A stretch of DNA of 64,000 bases from the NCBI RefSeq assembly GCF_017068455.1, contig NZ_CP070608.1, positions 1,717,488-1,781,487 on the forward strand, written 5' to 3'. A program made the translations under genes and the position numbers. Below the pieces are notes generated by a model that made no database searches, was not told the DNA's origin, and saw only the letters and a program-made list of their open reading frames with translations. This stretch comes from Fulvivirga lutea (GTDB lineage Bacteria; Bacteroidota; Bacteroidia; Cytophagales; Cyclobacteriaceae). Positions 52,892-62,879 of the stretch are shown one piece after another; position 1 is the first letter of the stretch; each line of letters begins with the position of its first letter.

Positions 52892-53169
52892 TTTTTAGAA
52901 CCTTTTCGAAATGTTTCACTAAACGCTTTTCTAATTTCTTCGCCAGCCTTTTCAAAAGACTTATCTATATCATCAAATATTTCATGATGATCATCTTTAA
53001 AGCTGTTAAATTCAGTTTTCAGTTTTTCGCCATTTCTTTTTAATTCTTCAAAACGGTCCTTAAACCTGGGATCATCAGTTCCTTTTTTAATATCCGAAAT
53101 TAGTTCGTCTATTTTCTTACCCAGATTTTTAAATAAATGCTCGGCTTTTCCTTCTGGTCGTCTACCCAT
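52876..53169 (-). CDS. Small coiled-coil protein of unknown function
   Basis: 97 aa, highly charged, helical throughout (EHLFKNLGKKIDELISDIKKG ... RFKDRFEELKRNGEKLKTEF ... DDIDKSFEKAGEEIRKAF). Probably a cytoplasmic coiled coil. No family is recognised. It is transcribed alone against its neighbours. Confidence 0.65.
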   Translation of the reverse strand: MGRRPEGKAEHLFKNLGKKIDELISDIKKGTDDPRFKDRFEELKRNGEKLKTEFNSFKDDHHEIFDDIDKSFEKAGEEIRKAFSETFRKGSKNKKEA

Positions 53170-53232
53170 AACTTGTTACTCTTAATTATAGTTAAGTATA
53201 CGTAAAATAATTTTTTAGTTTAATTTCATGCT

Positions 53233-53919
53233 ATGTCATTACAACAAGATCCTATAAAACATATAGCCAGATTAATAGAAACTAAATCTTCTGTTAAACA
53301 GGAAACTTACCGCAACTTATGCCACAACTTCAAAACGTTAGAAAAAGAAGCAAAGAATGTGGTTAAACAAATAAATGAAGAGCTTACCGAAAAAGATAAA
53401 GGAGTTACGCTATCAGTAACCAAGATTAACGATCAGGAATTTCATGTGAAGGTAGCGGGAGACTTATTGGTTTTTATACTGCATACAAATATTATTGTTT
53501 TGGATGCTGCCCATCGATATAACAAAAGCCCTTACGTGCAAGAGAATGAAATGCGTAAATACCTGGGGCAGATTAATATTTATAATTTTATGGCAGACTC
53601 ATTCAAATACAATCGGCTCAATGATCCAGGTTATTTAATCGCCAGACTCTTTTGTAATTATGAAAATCACTTTCTGGTGGAAGGAGAGAGGCAGCTAAGT
53701 TTTATGTATGAAAATGTTTCTGAAAAACCTGTAACCAATACAGACTTGAACATTGTCTCACAATTAGTGATGAGTCAATGCATTGATAATGATCTAGTTA
53801 CGGCTCCATTTCCAGATATTCGAGTAATATCGTTACATCAAAAAATAGAAAAAACACAAGCGCTCGGTGGCGGTTATAAGATAGGCTTTCAAATGAGCTA
53901 TCAACAGAAATTGGATTAA
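53233..53919 (+). CDS. Conserved hypothetical soluble protein
   Basis: 228 aa, cytoplasmic (no signal peptide). It starts with a helical stretch (about 1-55, KHIARLIETKSSVKQETYRNLC) and continues with a strand-helix core (VTLSVTKINDQEFHVKV; FILHTNIIVLDAAHRYNKSPY; GQINIYNFMADSFKYNRLNDPGYLIARLF). No known motif. It looks like a protein widely conserved in Bacteroidota but without function. Confidence 0.7.
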   Translation: MSLQQDPIKHIARLIETKSSVKQETYRNLCHNFKTLEKEAKNVVKQINEELTEKDKGVTLSVTKINDQEFHVKVAGDLLVFILHTNIIVLDAAHRYNKSPYVQENEMRKYLGQINIYNFMADSFKYNRLNDPGYLIARLFCNYENHFLVEGERQLSFMYENVSEKPVTNTDLNIVSQLVMSQCIDNDLVTAPFPDIRVISLHQKIEKTQALGGGYKIGFQMSYQQKLD

Positions 53920-53978
53920 TTAGTAATTGTAGTCTTTGAGATTGCCTTAGCCGTTTACATGTGCTTATATTTGTATTG

Positions 53979-54107
53979 ATGGTAACCAGAAAAATTATTC
54001 TTTCCTTTTTGATAAGCCTATTTCTTTTATCATGTGCATCAACACAAAAAAGAAATGGTAAAATAAAACCAGGCAAACCCATCCCTTGTCCACAAAAAGA
54101 CTGCTAG
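53979..54107 (+). CDS. Very small lipoprotein
   Basis: 42 codons plus stop: MVTRKIILSFLISLFLLSC is a lipoprotein signal with lipobox Cys19. The short mature tail is ASTQKRNGKIKPGKPIPCPQ, then KDC. Its stop is 3 bp before the cmk start, so it probably shares that transcript. Such tiny lipoproteins with a PGKPIPCPQKDC-like end are seen often in Cytophagales genomes. Function unknown. Confidence 0.6.
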   Translation: MVTRKIILSFLISLFLLSCASTQKRNGKIKPGKPIPCPQKDC

Positions 54108-54110
54108 CTA

Positions 54111-54824
54111 ATGAAGAAAATTGTAATTGCTATAGATGGATATTCTGCTTGTGGAAAAAGCTCTACAGCTAAAGGAGTGGCATCAGTATTAGGATATACC
54201 TATATAGATTCAGGCGCTATGTACAGGGCGGTTACTCTCTATTTTGATAGGAACCATGTGAGTATTACAAATACTCAGGAAGTTAAGAAAGCACTGGAAA
54301 ACATTGATATCACCTTTATTGTTAATGACAAAACTGGTTTAAACGAGACGTATCTGAACGGGCTTAATGTGGAAGATGAAATTCGTAAAATGTACATCTC
54401 CAAGCAGGTAAGTCAGGTAAGTATGATCAAGGAAGTGCGAGTAGAGATGGTTAGCCAACAGCAAAAGCTTGGTAAGAAAAAAGGGGTTGTGATGGATGGT
54501 AGAGATATTGGAACCGTTGTGTTTCCTGATGCAGAGCTAAAATTGTTCATGGATGCTGATATTTATGTAAGAGCTGGCAGACGGCAACAAGAGCTTCTTG
54601 ATAAGGGGCAGATGATTGGTTTGGAGGAAATAATGGAGAACTTAAAAGAGCGTGACAGGATTGATACCACTCGAAAAGAAAGCCCTTTAGTTAAGGCTGA
54701 AGATGCAACCATTGTAGATACCACTTTCAGAACATTGGAAGAACAAATTGAGGAAGTAGTAAACCTTGCATTAAGTAAAATACTTGATGGTGATAGTACA
54801 CAATTAGAACTTGAAAAAGAGTAG
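54111..54824 (+). CDS. cmk: Cytidylate kinase
   Basis: 237 aa. Phosphorylates CMP and dCMP. P-loop IDGYSACGKSSTAKG (about 8-22), YIDSGAMYRAVTL (substrate-binding), and VVMDGRDIGTVVFPDAELKLF (about 127), then the lid region around RDRIDTTRKESPL. Standard length. Confidence 0.96.
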   Translation: MKKIVIAIDGYSACGKSSTAKGVASVLGYTYIDSGAMYRAVTLYFDRNHVSITNTQEVKKALENIDITFIVNDKTGLNETYLNGLNVEDEIRKMYISKQVSQVSMIKEVRVEMVSQQQKLGKKKGVVMDGRDIGTVVFPDAELKLFMDADIYVRAGRRQQELLDKGQMIGLEEIMENLKERDRIDTTRKESPLVKAEDATIVDTTFRTLEEQIEEVVNLALSKILDGDSTQLELEKE

Positions 54825-54877
54825 AATTTTATTTGACTTAAATTAAACTAATCGATTTTTATTGTAGCAAAAATTAT

Positions 54878-54885
54878 TAATTTTG
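54878..54885 (+). promoter_or_regulatory. Putative -7 element of the nqr operon
   Basis: TAATTTTG matches TAnnTTTG, 43 bp before nqrA. No convincing -33 element. Confidence 0.35.
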
Positions 54886-54927
54886 ACTTCGATTTTTCAT
54901 CGATAGATTTGAATCTAACAGGAAAGC

Positions 54928-56292
54928 ATGTCTAAATTCATCAAGCTAAAAAAAGGGTTTGATATTAACCTAGCTGGCAAAGCAGAAAAGAAAGTTGCCG
55001 ATATAGAACAACCAGAAACTTTCGCTTATAAACCCACCAGTTTTCACGGAATTTTGAGACCAAAATTAATGGTCGATGAAGGTGATAACGTGAAAGCGGG
55101 AACACCCATTCTTTTTGATAAAAAGAATGATAAGGTGATGCACGTAGCACCCGTAAGTGGGGAAGTGGTTGAAATCAAAAGAGGAGCTAAAAGAAAGTTA
55201 CTAGAAGTAGTAATTCTTGCAGATAAAAAAGTGGAGTCAGTAGAGCACAAAAAGTTCTCTGTATCTGACATCACCAACTTATCAAGAGATGAAGCCCAGG
55301 AAATTATGCTCAAGTCAGGAACTTGGGTAAACCTCGTACAAAGACCTTATGGTGTTATTGCTGATCCGTCAGAGTCACCAAAGTCAATATTTATTTCTGC
55401 CTTTGATTCACACCCTTTAGCACCAGACTATGATGTGCTTTTTAAAGGAAATGAACAATATTTTCAGGCAGGTCTGGATATACTTAAGAAATTCTCTGAG
55501 AGTACTATCCATCTAAATATTCATGGCGAGAATGAAGTTTCACAAATCTTCTCTCATGCCAAGAATGCCACGTTAAATAAAGTAACGGGGCCACATCCGG
55601 CAGGTAATGTTGGAGTACAAATTCATCATATCGATCCTATTAATAAAGGAGATATTGTTTGGACTATCAATCCGTATGGTGTAATTCAGATTGGAAAACT
55701 TTTCCTTGATGGAGTTTATGATGCTTCTAAAATCGTTGCCTTAACAGGCTCTGAAGTGAGTAACCCTCAGTACTACAAAACATACATTGGAGCATCTATC
55801 AAAAACATGATCGCTAACAATATTAAGAGCGACAATGTGAGATATATTTCCGGAAATGTGCTTACAGGTGAAAAAATTGAAGACAATGGACATATTGGTT
55901 TCTTCGATCATCAGGTAACGGTAATACCAGAAGGAGATTATTATGAGATGTTTGGTTGGATTAAGCCAACAACTAATAAGTTAAGTTTCCAAAGAGCATT
56001 TGGGTTGTTGTCATTCCTAAATAAGAATAAAGAATTTGTTGTTGATACCAATGCCAAAGGAGAACCAAGAGCATTTGTTCAAACAGGTGTGTTTGAAAAG
56101 GTGATGCCAATGGATATTCTTCCTACATATCTGTTAAAAGCTATTTTAGCTGAAGATTTTGATGATATGGAAGCACTTGGTATCTATGAAATAATAGAAG
56201 AAGACATGGCTCTTTGTGAATTCGTGGATGTTTCTAAACACGATGTACAAAGCATTGTTAGAGAAGGATTAGATCTTATTCAATATAGTTAA
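54928..56292 (+). CDS. nqrA: Na+-translocating NADH:quinone reductase subunit A
   Basis: 454 aa. Peripheral cytoplasmic subunit implicated in quinone reduction by Na+-NQR. The N-terminal FIKLKKGFDINLAGKAEK segment is diagnostic, and the domain with HIDPINKGDIVWTINPYG is also conserved. First gene of nqrABCDE, transcribed without gaps larger than 25 bp. Confidence 0.96.
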   Translation: MSKFIKLKKGFDINLAGKAEKKVADIEQPETFAYKPTSFHGILRPKLMVDEGDNVKAGTPILFDKKNDKVMHVAPVSGEVVEIKRGAKRKLLEVVILADKKVESVEHKKFSVSDITNLSRDEAQEIMLKSGTWVNLVQRPYGVIADPSESPKSIFISAFDSHPLAPDYDVLFKGNEQYFQAGLDILKKFSESTIHLNIHGENEVSQIFSHAKNATLNKVTGPHPAGNVGVQIHHIDPINKGDIVWTINPYGVIQIGKLFLDGVYDASKIVALTGSEVSNPQYYKTYIGASIKNMIANNIKSDNVRYISGNVLTGEKIEDNGHIGFFDHQVTVIPEGDYYEMFGWIKPTTNKLSFQRAFGLLSFLNKNKEFVVDTNAKGEPRAFVQTGVFEKVMPMDILPTYLLKAILAEDFDDMEALGIYEIIEEDMALCEFVDVSKHDVQSIVREGLDLIQYS

Positions 56293-56302
56293 TAAGTAAA
56301 GC

Positions 56303-57502
56303 ATGCAGTTTTTAAGAGATCAACTTGATAAAATAAAACCACATTTTGAGAAAGGTGGTAAGTGGGAGAAATTCTACTTTATTTATGAAGCTCACGACAC
56401 ATTACTTTTTTCACCTAACCATACAACAAAGGCTAAAGGTGTACAAATAAGAGATGCGATAGACATGAAGCGTATGATGATGACCGTGATCATCGCTATG
56501 ATTCCATGTTTATTATTCGGTATTTACAATGTAGGGTATCAGCACTTTTTGGCACTAGGCCAGGAGGCAGCTCTCATGGATATGATTCTGGTAGGAGCAA
56601 TCCAGGTTCTTCCTATTGTAGTGGTGTCTTATGTGGTAGGTTTGGGTACTGAGTTCGCAATAGCTACAATCAGGCAACACCCTATTAATGAAGGGTTCCT
56701 GGTTACAGGGATGCTTATTCCTTTGGTAATGCCACCAGATATTCCATTGTGGCAAGTTGCATTAGCCACTGTATTTGCCGTTGTAATAGCGAAAGAAGCT
56801 TTTGGCGGTACAGGTATGAACGTGCTTAATGTGGCACTTACTGCAAGAGCATTTTTATACTTTGCATACCCAAGCCAAATTTCGGGTGATGTGTGGACAT
56901 ACCTTGGTGATGGATCAGCAGTATCGGGTTATTCAGGCGCAACACCGCTATCTATTGGTGCCAATGCTGTAACTAATGGTGAAAACGTTGTTGCTTCTTT
57001 AGGAAGCTATGGAGCCGGATGGGCTGATAACTTATTTAGTTTTTCAAATCTGTTTTTTGGATTTATTCCTGGATGTATTGGAGAAACTTCTACACTAATG
57101 TGCTTAATTGGTGCGGCTATCCTTATAATTACAGGTGTTGGTAGCTGGAAAATCATTACCGGTGTATTTGGAGGAGCCTATCTGATGGGTCTTTTAATGA
57201 ATGCAATTGGAGTGAATGAATTTATGCTGATGCCTGCTGAGTATCACTTAGTTATAGGTGGTTTAGCTTTTGGTGCAGTTTATATGGCTACCGACCCGGT
57301 AACGGCATCACAAACTGAAAGTGGCAAATGGGTTTATGGTATTTTAATTGGTATGCTTACCGTGGTAATACGAGTATTCAACCCTGCTTATCCGGAAGGT
57401 ATTATGTTGGCAATACTTTTAATGAATGTATTTGCCCCATTAATTGATTATTTTGTAGTGAACGCTAACAAGAAAAGGAGGTTACAACGTGCAACAGTCT
57501 AA
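56303..57502 (+). CDS. nqrB: Na+-translocating NADH:quinone reductase subunit B
   Basis: 399 aa, about ten helices. Carries covalent FMN on the Thr of SGATPL (in VSGYSGATPLS). Binds riboflavin with other subunits and contributes to the Na+ path. Its last 14 bp overlap nqrC. Confidence 0.96.
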   Translation: MQFLRDQLDKIKPHFEKGGKWEKFYFIYEAHDTLLFSPNHTTKAKGVQIRDAIDMKRMMMTVIIAMIPCLLFGIYNVGYQHFLALGQEAALMDMILVGAIQVLPIVVVSYVVGLGTEFAIATIRQHPINEGFLVTGMLIPLVMPPDIPLWQVALATVFAVVIAKEAFGGTGMNVLNVALTARAFLYFAYPSQISGDVWTYLGDGSAVSGYSGATPLSIGANAVTNGENVVASLGSYGAGWADNLFSFSNLFFGFIPGCIGETSTLMCLIGAAILIITGVGSWKIITGVFGGAYLMGLLMNAIGVNEFMLMPAEYHLVIGGLAFGAVYMATDPVTASQTESGKWVYGILIGMLTVVIRVFNPAYPEGIMLAILLMNVFAPLIDYFVVNANKKRRLQRATV

Positions 57503-58250
57503 CGGTTACATTATATTATTTACAGCTGCCCTAACAATAGTTGTTGGAGGGTTACTGTCTTTAGCTTCTCAGGGTTTAGCACCTGCTCAAAAGAAGTCTG
57601 TAGAGCTTGATACTAAGAGCCAGATACTTTCTTCTGTAATGGACAGGGCAGAATTAGCTAAATTGAATAGAGACGAAGTACTTAGTTTGTATGATAAAAG
57701 AATTAAGTCACTAGTAGTGGACATCAATGGAGAAGTAATTGAAAAGAACGAAAGAGGAGGAGACATTGTAGCTGAAGAGGTAAGTATTTTGAAGAATTAT
57801 AAAAAAGCTCCTGAAGACAGACAATATCCTGTTTTTAAATATATGAACGAAAATGATCCTAATAAGGTTGATGCCTATATCCTGCCACTTTATGGTGCTG
57901 GGCTATGGGATAAAATCTGGGGTTATGTGGCTCTGAAAAATGATTTAAATACAATTGCAGGTGCTTCATTCGATCATAAGCAAGAAACTCCTGGTCTGGG
58001 AGCGAGGATATCAACTCCTGAAATTCAGAACAGGTATGTTGGGAAAGAAATACTCGATGACAATGGGAATTTAGTTTCTGTATCGATGGTGAAAGGCGAA
58101 GGAAATTCAGGTCTAACTGAACATCAGGTGGATGGTATGTCTGGAGCAACGATTACCGGAAGAGGAGTTAATGCCATGCTAGAGAAGTATCTAGGGTATT
58201 ACAAGTCATACTTCAACAAAGTGAAGTCAGGTAATCTGGCTAAAATATAA
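57489..58250 (+). CDS. nqrC: Na+-translocating NADH:quinone reductase subunit C
   Basis: 253 aa, GTG start inside the end of nqrB. One N-terminal helix (about 8-25), then a periplasmic FMN domain. The flavin-binding Thr lies in GMSGATITG (about 219). It receives electrons from the membrane flavin and passes them to NqrB. Confidence 0.95.
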   Translation: MQQSNGYIILFTAALTIVVGGLLSLASQGLAPAQKKSVELDTKSQILSSVMDRAELAKLNRDEVLSLYDKRIKSLVVDINGEVIEKNERGGDIVAEEVSILKNYKKAPEDRQYPVFKYMNENDPNKVDAYILPLYGAGLWDKIWGYVALKNDLNTIAGASFDHKQETPGLGARISTPEIQNRYVGKEILDDNGNLVSVSMVKGEGNSGLTEHQVDGMSGATITGRGVNAMLEKYLGYYKSYFNKVKSGNLAKI

Positions 58251-58275
58251 TTTTGACATAAGTTAAAGTGATAAT

Positions 58276-58950
58276 ATGAGTACTGAAACTTTAGAAAAAC
58301 AAGAAACAGCTGTTCAAACACCAAAAGAAGAGCTTTTCTCGAAACGTAGAAAGAGATTAATCACTGACCCTCTTAATGAGGATAACCCGATAACGGTTCA
58401 GGTATTAGGTATCTGTTCTGCATTGGCGGTAACAGTTAAAATGGAACCTACACTTATCATGTCTATTGCCGTGGTATTTGTAATTGTGTTTTCCAACCTG
58501 ATTATCTCATTAATGAGAAACATCATTCCTAGTAGAGTACGTATTATCGTGCAATTAGCTGTAGTAGCTACACTTGTTACGTTAGTAAGTGAAGTGTTAA
58601 AAGCTTACAGTTACGATATGTATAAAGTTCTTGGAGCTTTTGTTGGTCTGATTATTACCAACTGTATTGTAATGGGTCGTTTGGAGGCATTTGCTATGGG
58701 CAATAAGCCATACGATTCAATCCTTGATGGATTAGGAAGTGGCTTTGGTTATGCATGGATAATCCTGACAGTAGCATTTTTTAGAGAGTTATTTGGTTCT
58801 GGTTCTGTATTCGATTTTAAAGTATTTGAGGCAGCAGGAATTATGAACTTCCCAACAAATGGATTGATGGTTGACTCCATTGGTGCATTTATGATATTAG
58901 GTATTTTAATTTGGGTTCAGAGATCTAGAACTGGTTACGTAGAGCATTAA
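58276..58950 (+). CDS. nqrD: Na+-translocating NADH:quinone reductase subunit D
   Basis: 224 aa, six helices. The part from [18 protein letters not shown] is typical. The pair NqrD/NqrE forms an inverted repeat fold with an iron centre (conserved Cys in GICSAL and TNCIVMGR). Confidence 0.95.
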   Translation: MSTETLEKQETAVQTPKEELFSKRRKRLITDPLNEDNPITVQVLGICSALAVTVKMEPTLIMSIAVVFVIVFSNLIISLMRNIIPSRVRIIVQLAVVATLVTLVSEVLKAYSYDMYKVLGAFVGLIITNCIVMGRLEAFAMGNKPYDSILDGLGSGFGYAWIILTVAFFRELFGSGSVFDFKVFEAAGIMNFPTNGLMVDSIGAFMILGILIWVQRSRTGYVEH

Positions 58951-58955
58951 TAATT

Positions 58956-59567
58956 ATGGAATTAGTAAGCTTAGGAATTAAATCGATATTTATTGAGAAC
59001 ATGATCTTTGCCTATTTCTTAGGCATGTGTTCATTTCTTGCAGTATCTAAAAAGGTAAGCACAGCCATAGGGCTTGGTGCGGCTGTAATATTTGTATTGA
59101 GTATTACTGTACCAATTAACTGGTTAATACAGGAGTATGTATTAAAAGAAGGTGCACTAACCTGGTTAGGAGCCGGATTTGGAGACATCAACCTGGAGTT
59201 CTTACAGTTCATCATGTTCATTGCCATTATTGCTGGCATGGTTCAGTTAGTGGAAATGGTTGTTGAAAAAGTATCGCCAGCACTTTATGGATCTTTAGGT
59301 ATATTCTTGCCACTTATAGCAGTAAACTGTTCAATACTTGGAGGGTCTTTATTTATGGTTCAGAGAGATTACACAATTGCTGAAGCCTCTGTTTTTGGCT
59401 TCGGTTCCGGAACTGGTTTTGCGCTAGCAATTATTGCACTGGCTGCTATTAGGGAAAAATTAAAATACTCTAACGTACCTGACGGGCTAAAAGGACTTGG
59501 TATCACTATGCTTATTACTGGATTAATGGGTATTGCTTTTAAGTCGTTTATAGGAATAGCCATATAA
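58956..59567 (+). CDS. nqrE: Na+-translocating NADH:quinone reductase subunit E
   Basis: 203 aa, six helices, homologous to NqrD. Conserved Cys in [10 protein letters not shown] and AVNCSILGG (iron ligands). A terminator follows, and nqrF is not next to it. Confidence 0.95.
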   Translation: MELVSLGIKSIFIENMIFAYFLGMCSFLAVSKKVSTAIGLGAAVIFVLSITVPINWLIQEYVLKEGALTWLGAGFGDINLEFLQFIMFIAIIAGMVQLVEMVVEKVSPALYGSLGIFLPLIAVNCSILGGSLFMVQRDYTIAEASVFGFGSGTGFALAIIALAAIREKLKYSNVPDGLKGLGITMLITGLMGIAFKSFIGIAI

Positions 59568-59590
59568 GAGATAAATATTTCAGATATTAG

Positions 59591-59615
59591 AGGGCTTTTA
59601 ATAAGCCCTTTTTTT
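59591..59615 (+). terminator. Rho-independent terminator after nqrE
   Basis: Stem AGGGCTT / AAGCCCT with loop TTAAT and a run of T, 24 bp past nqrE. It ends the nqr transcript before nqrF could be included. Confidence 0.85.
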
Positions 59616-59634
59616 ATGTCTAAAAGTTTCAATC

Positions 59635-60204
59635 ATGTCCAAATTCACGATAAATAGAATACTTACCTATTTTTTCAGAGGTTTACTCTTTGTAGTTCCA
59701 TTTGCACTTACGGTGTATGTAATATTCCAAAGTTTAGACTGGGTTGACGGTTTAATACCTATTGATATCCCCGGATTAGGCTTGGTTGTTATACTTTCTG
59801 CAGTAACATTGCTTGGCTACTTGGCTTCCTTCTTCATCACAAGGCCATTCTTTGAATTTTTTGAGCGATACTTTATCAAGATACCGTTGGTGAATATAAT
59901 TTACACATCACTCAAAGACTTGATTGGTGCATTTGTAGGAGATCAAAAGAAGTTTAACCGCCCCGTGTTGGTGAAAGTTGATGAATCTGGAATACTATTA
60001 AAAGTAGGGTTTATTACCAACGACAGTTTAGAGAAGCTAGGTATGGAGGGATATATTTCAGTATATATGCCTCATTCTTATGCATGGTCTGGTAATCAAT
60101 TTTTGGTGAAGCAGGAATATATTACTCCTTTAAAAATGTCTTCAACAGCAGCCATGAAGTTCGTTGTAAGTGGCGGTGTAAGTGGTTTGGAAGATCTGAA
60201 GTAG
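59635..60204 (+). CDS. DUF502 membrane protein
   Basis: 189 aa. Two N-terminal helices (about 12-32, 40-65) and a soluble strand-rich C-terminal domain. The segment IPLVNIIYTSLKDLIGAF is the DUF502 signature. Function unknown. Convergent with mnmA, with no gap. Confidence 0.9.
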   Translation: MSKFTINRILTYFFRGLLFVVPFALTVYVIFQSLDWVDGLIPIDIPGLGLVVILSAVTLLGYLASFFITRPFFEFFERYFIKIPLVNIIYTSLKDLIGAFVGDQKKFNRPVLVKVDESGILLKVGFITNDSLEKLGMEGYISVYMPHSYAWSGNQFLVKQEYITPLKMSSTAAMKFVVSGGVSGLEDLK

Positions 60205-61392
60205 TTAGTTAATCACTCCAGACCCAATTAATTCTTCACCATTGTACCAAGTGGCAAACTGCCCTGGAGCAACGGCTTTTTGAGGCTGATTAAACACAAC
60301 ATAAATACCATTGGGCTCTTTATAAAGAGTGGCTTTTTCTAGCGGTTGTCTATACCTGATACGTAAATCAAACTCTTTTGACTCACCCACTTCTAGTTCT
60401 AAATCAGGACGAATCCAATGGATATCCTCATTTGTGATAAATAGGCCATTTCTGTAAAGTCCGGGATGGTTTTCACCTTGGCCGGTATAGATTATATTAT
60501 TTTCTGTATCAGTTTCAATAATAAACAATGGTTCAGGCGTACCTCCAATATTAAGACCTTTACGCTGCCCAATAGTAAAATAATGCGCACCAGAATGCTC
60601 ACCTACTACCTTGCCGTCAGACTCTTTATATGTAAACCCATCTGTTATTTCTGTTAAACTTGGTTGGGTAGAGTCTGTGACTAATGCTTTTTCTTTGTAA
60701 ATGGGAGAATCAGCCGGTACTTCAATTACTTTCCCTTTTTTGGGTTTGAGCTGCTGCTGTAAAAATTCCGGTAAGCGTACTTTTCCAATAAAACATAAAC
60801 CCTGACTATCCTTTTTATCGGCTGTAACAAGATTCATTTCCTTGGCAATCTCCCTTACCTGAGGCTTTGTTAATTCACCTATAGGAAAAAGTGCTTTTGA
60901 TAATTGCTCCTGAGTAAGTTGGCACAGAAAATAGCTTTGATCTTTATTTCCATCTACTCCGGCAAGAAGCTTATACCGAGTTTCGCCATTAATTACCTCT
61001 TCTCCTTTTCTACAATAATGTCCTGTGGCGATATAGTCAGCCTTCAAGCGCATGGCCGCTTTTAAAAAAATGTCGAACTTAATTTCTCTATTGCAAAGCA
61101 CGTCAGGGTTTGGTGTACGGCCCTTACTGTATTCATCGAACATATAATCTACAATACGCTCTTTGTATTCTTTGCTTAAGTCAATGGCCTGAAATGGTAT
61201 ACCGAGATTTTGGGCAACGATCATTGCATCGTTAGAATCTTCAAGCCAAGGGCATTCCTTACTGATGGTTACAGAATCATCATGCCAGTTTTTCATAAAC
61301 ATACCTATTACTTCATACCCTTGTTTTTGAAGTAAGTATGCTGCTACGCTTGAATCTACACCACCGGACATGCCGACTACCACTCTTTTCAT
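60205..61392 (-). CDS. mnmA: tRNA-specific 2-thiouridylase
   Basis: 395 aa. Forms 2-thiouridine at U34 of Glu, Gln and Lys tRNAs. ATP loop [16 protein letters not shown] (about 7-22), catalytic Cys in [13 protein letters not shown] (about 101) and in SQGLCFIGK (about 200). C-terminal beta-barrel with [14 protein letters not shown]. Standard size. Confidence 0.97.
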   Translation of the reverse strand: MKRVVVGMSGGVDSSVAAYLLQKQGYEVIGMFMKNWHDDSVTISKECPWLEDSNDAMIVAQNLGIPFQAIDLSKEYKERIVDYMFDEYSKGRTPNPDVLCNREIKFDIFLKAAMRLKADYIATGHYCRKGEEVINGETRYKLLAGVDGNKDQSYFLCQLTQEQLSKALFPIGELTKPQVREIAKEMNLVTADKKDSQGLCFIGKVRLPEFLQQQLKPKKGKVIEVPADSPIYKEKALVTDSTQPSLTEITDGFTYKESDGKVVGEHSGAHYFTIGQRKGLNIGGTPEPLFIIETDTENNIIYTGQGENHPGLYRNGLFITNEDIHWIRPDLELEVGESKEFDLRIRYRQPLEKATLYKEPNGIYVVFNQPQKAVAPGQFATWYNGEELIGSGVIN

Positions 61393-61528
61393 AATGCAAA
61401 GTTAGATATATTAAGATTAAATGATATTATCGATCAAATGGTTCTCGATATTGTCAAAAAATATATTCTGTTATAATTAAGTGCTTTATTCTTTATGTTA
61501 GCAAAACCAAATAAGCAGATAGCATTTT

Positions 61529-62671
61529 ATGGAAAACCAATCATCCTTTTTTAAAGACCTCAAAGTAATAGAACTTGCTTCAGTGCTGGCCGGGCCTAGT
61601 GTTGGGCAGTTTTTTGCTGAGCTAGGTGCTGAAGTGATTAAGGTTGAAAATCCAAAAACTAATGGGGATGTGACAAGATCCTGGAAAGGTGCTAACGAAA
61701 ATACAGATGATATTTCAGCCTATTTCGCTTGCATCAATTGGGGTAAAAAATCCCTGGCACTTGATATCACTAAATCTGAAGGGTTAGAGGTACTCTATAA
61801 ATTAGTTGAGGGTGCTGACATAGTTATAACCAGTTATAAGCCTGGAGATGATAAGAAGCTAAAGGTTGATTATGCCTCATTGAAGCATATTAATGATGAT
61901 TTAATTTATGGCCAAATCACTGGTTATGGTTCGTTGGCCGAAAGAGTAGGATATGATGCCATCATTCAGGCGGAAGTTGGATTTATGAATATGAATGGTG
62001 AAGAAGGGGGAGAGCCTACTAAAATGCCTGTTGCCATGATGGATCTATTAGCTGGGCATCAGTTAAAAGAAGCATTACTTCTCGGATACATAAATAAATT
62101 AAAAACAGGCAAAGGAAGCTACTTTCAGGTGTCTTTAATCGAGGCTGGGTTGGCCTCTCTGGCCAATCAGGCAACTAATTACATGGTTGCCAAGGCAGAG
62201 CCAAAAAGGAAAGGGTCTAAGCATCCGAATATTGCACCATATGGAGAACTCTTCAAAACTATGGATGATAAACAGATCATTCTAGCCATTGGAAGTGATC
62301 AACAATTCTCAAAGCTATTATCTGTACTGGATTTAGAATTAAAAGAAAACTTCTCGAGTAATGTACTTCGTGTAACTAATAGAGATGAACTTTATTCTTA
62401 TTTGAAGGATAGTTTTTTAAGATTCACATCTTCTGATTTAATGAACTCATTCAATGAAAAGAATATACCAGCAGGTATTGTAAATAAGGTGTCAGAAGCT
62501 ATTGACTTGTATGGCGAATTAATAAAACTTGAATCAAATAAACTTCAGGGACTTAAAACATTCATTGCAAATTCAGGTCAATTAAAAAATTCCTCCCACA
62601 TTCTCCCACCACCACACCTGGGGCAGCATACGCAAGAAATATTGAAATCGTTAGAGCAAAAAGGTTCTTAA
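61529..62671 (+). CDS. CaiB/BaiF-family CoA transferase
   Basis: 380 aa. Family III CoA transferase. ELASVLAGPSVGQFFAELGAEVIKVE at the N terminus and RVGYDAIIQAEVGFMNMNGE in the middle are family marks. The usual catalytic Asp is at about 166 in KMPVAMMDLLAG. Substrate unknown. Confidence 0.9.
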   Translation: MENQSSFFKDLKVIELASVLAGPSVGQFFAELGAEVIKVENPKTNGDVTRSWKGANENTDDISAYFACINWGKKSLALDITKSEGLEVLYKLVEGADIVITSYKPGDDKKLKVDYASLKHINDDLIYGQITGYGSLAERVGYDAIIQAEVGFMNMNGEEGGEPTKMPVAMMDLLAGHQLKEALLLGYINKLKTGKGSYFQVSLIEAGLASLANQATNYMVAKAEPKRKGSKHPNIAPYGELFKTMDDKQIILAIGSDQQFSKLLSVLDLELKENFSSNVLRVTNRDELYSYLKDSFLRFTSSDLMNSFNEKNIPAGIVNKVSEAIDLYGELIKLESNKLQGLKTFIANSGQLKNSSHILPPPHLGQHTQEILKSLEQKGS

Positions 62672-62793
62672 TTGCCTGTTTAAGACCATTTACTTCATTT
62701 AGCATTTAAAGCTACATCTTAGAAATAGTTCAATTCTAGCCATTGAAGATGGTTTTATACGCTTGGTGTACTTTTTATGTAAGAAAATGTAAA

Positions 62794-62823
62794 AAAGTGG
62801 AGTAAAGTGGTAGAAAGTGGTGG
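62794..62823 (+). promoter_or_regulatory. MraZ-type operator (three direct repeats)
   Basis: Three 10-bp repeats AAAGTGGAGT, AAAGTGGTAG, AAAGTGGTGG just ahead of mraZ. MraZ proteins bind direct TGGG-like repeats with the same 10-bp period upstream of their own gene. The array lies upstream of the promoter element at 62843. Confidence 0.75.
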
Positions 62824-62842
62824 ATTATGTCAAATATTTTTC

Positions 62843-62850
62843 TATGTTTG
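62843..62850 (+). promoter_or_regulatory. Putative -7 element of mraZ
   Basis: TATGTTTG matches TAnnTTTG, 30 bp before the mraZ start codon. Its -33 position would overlap the MraZ repeats. Confidence 0.5.
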
Positions 62851-62879
62851 TTTATTAGAATCATAGAATTCAATCAATA

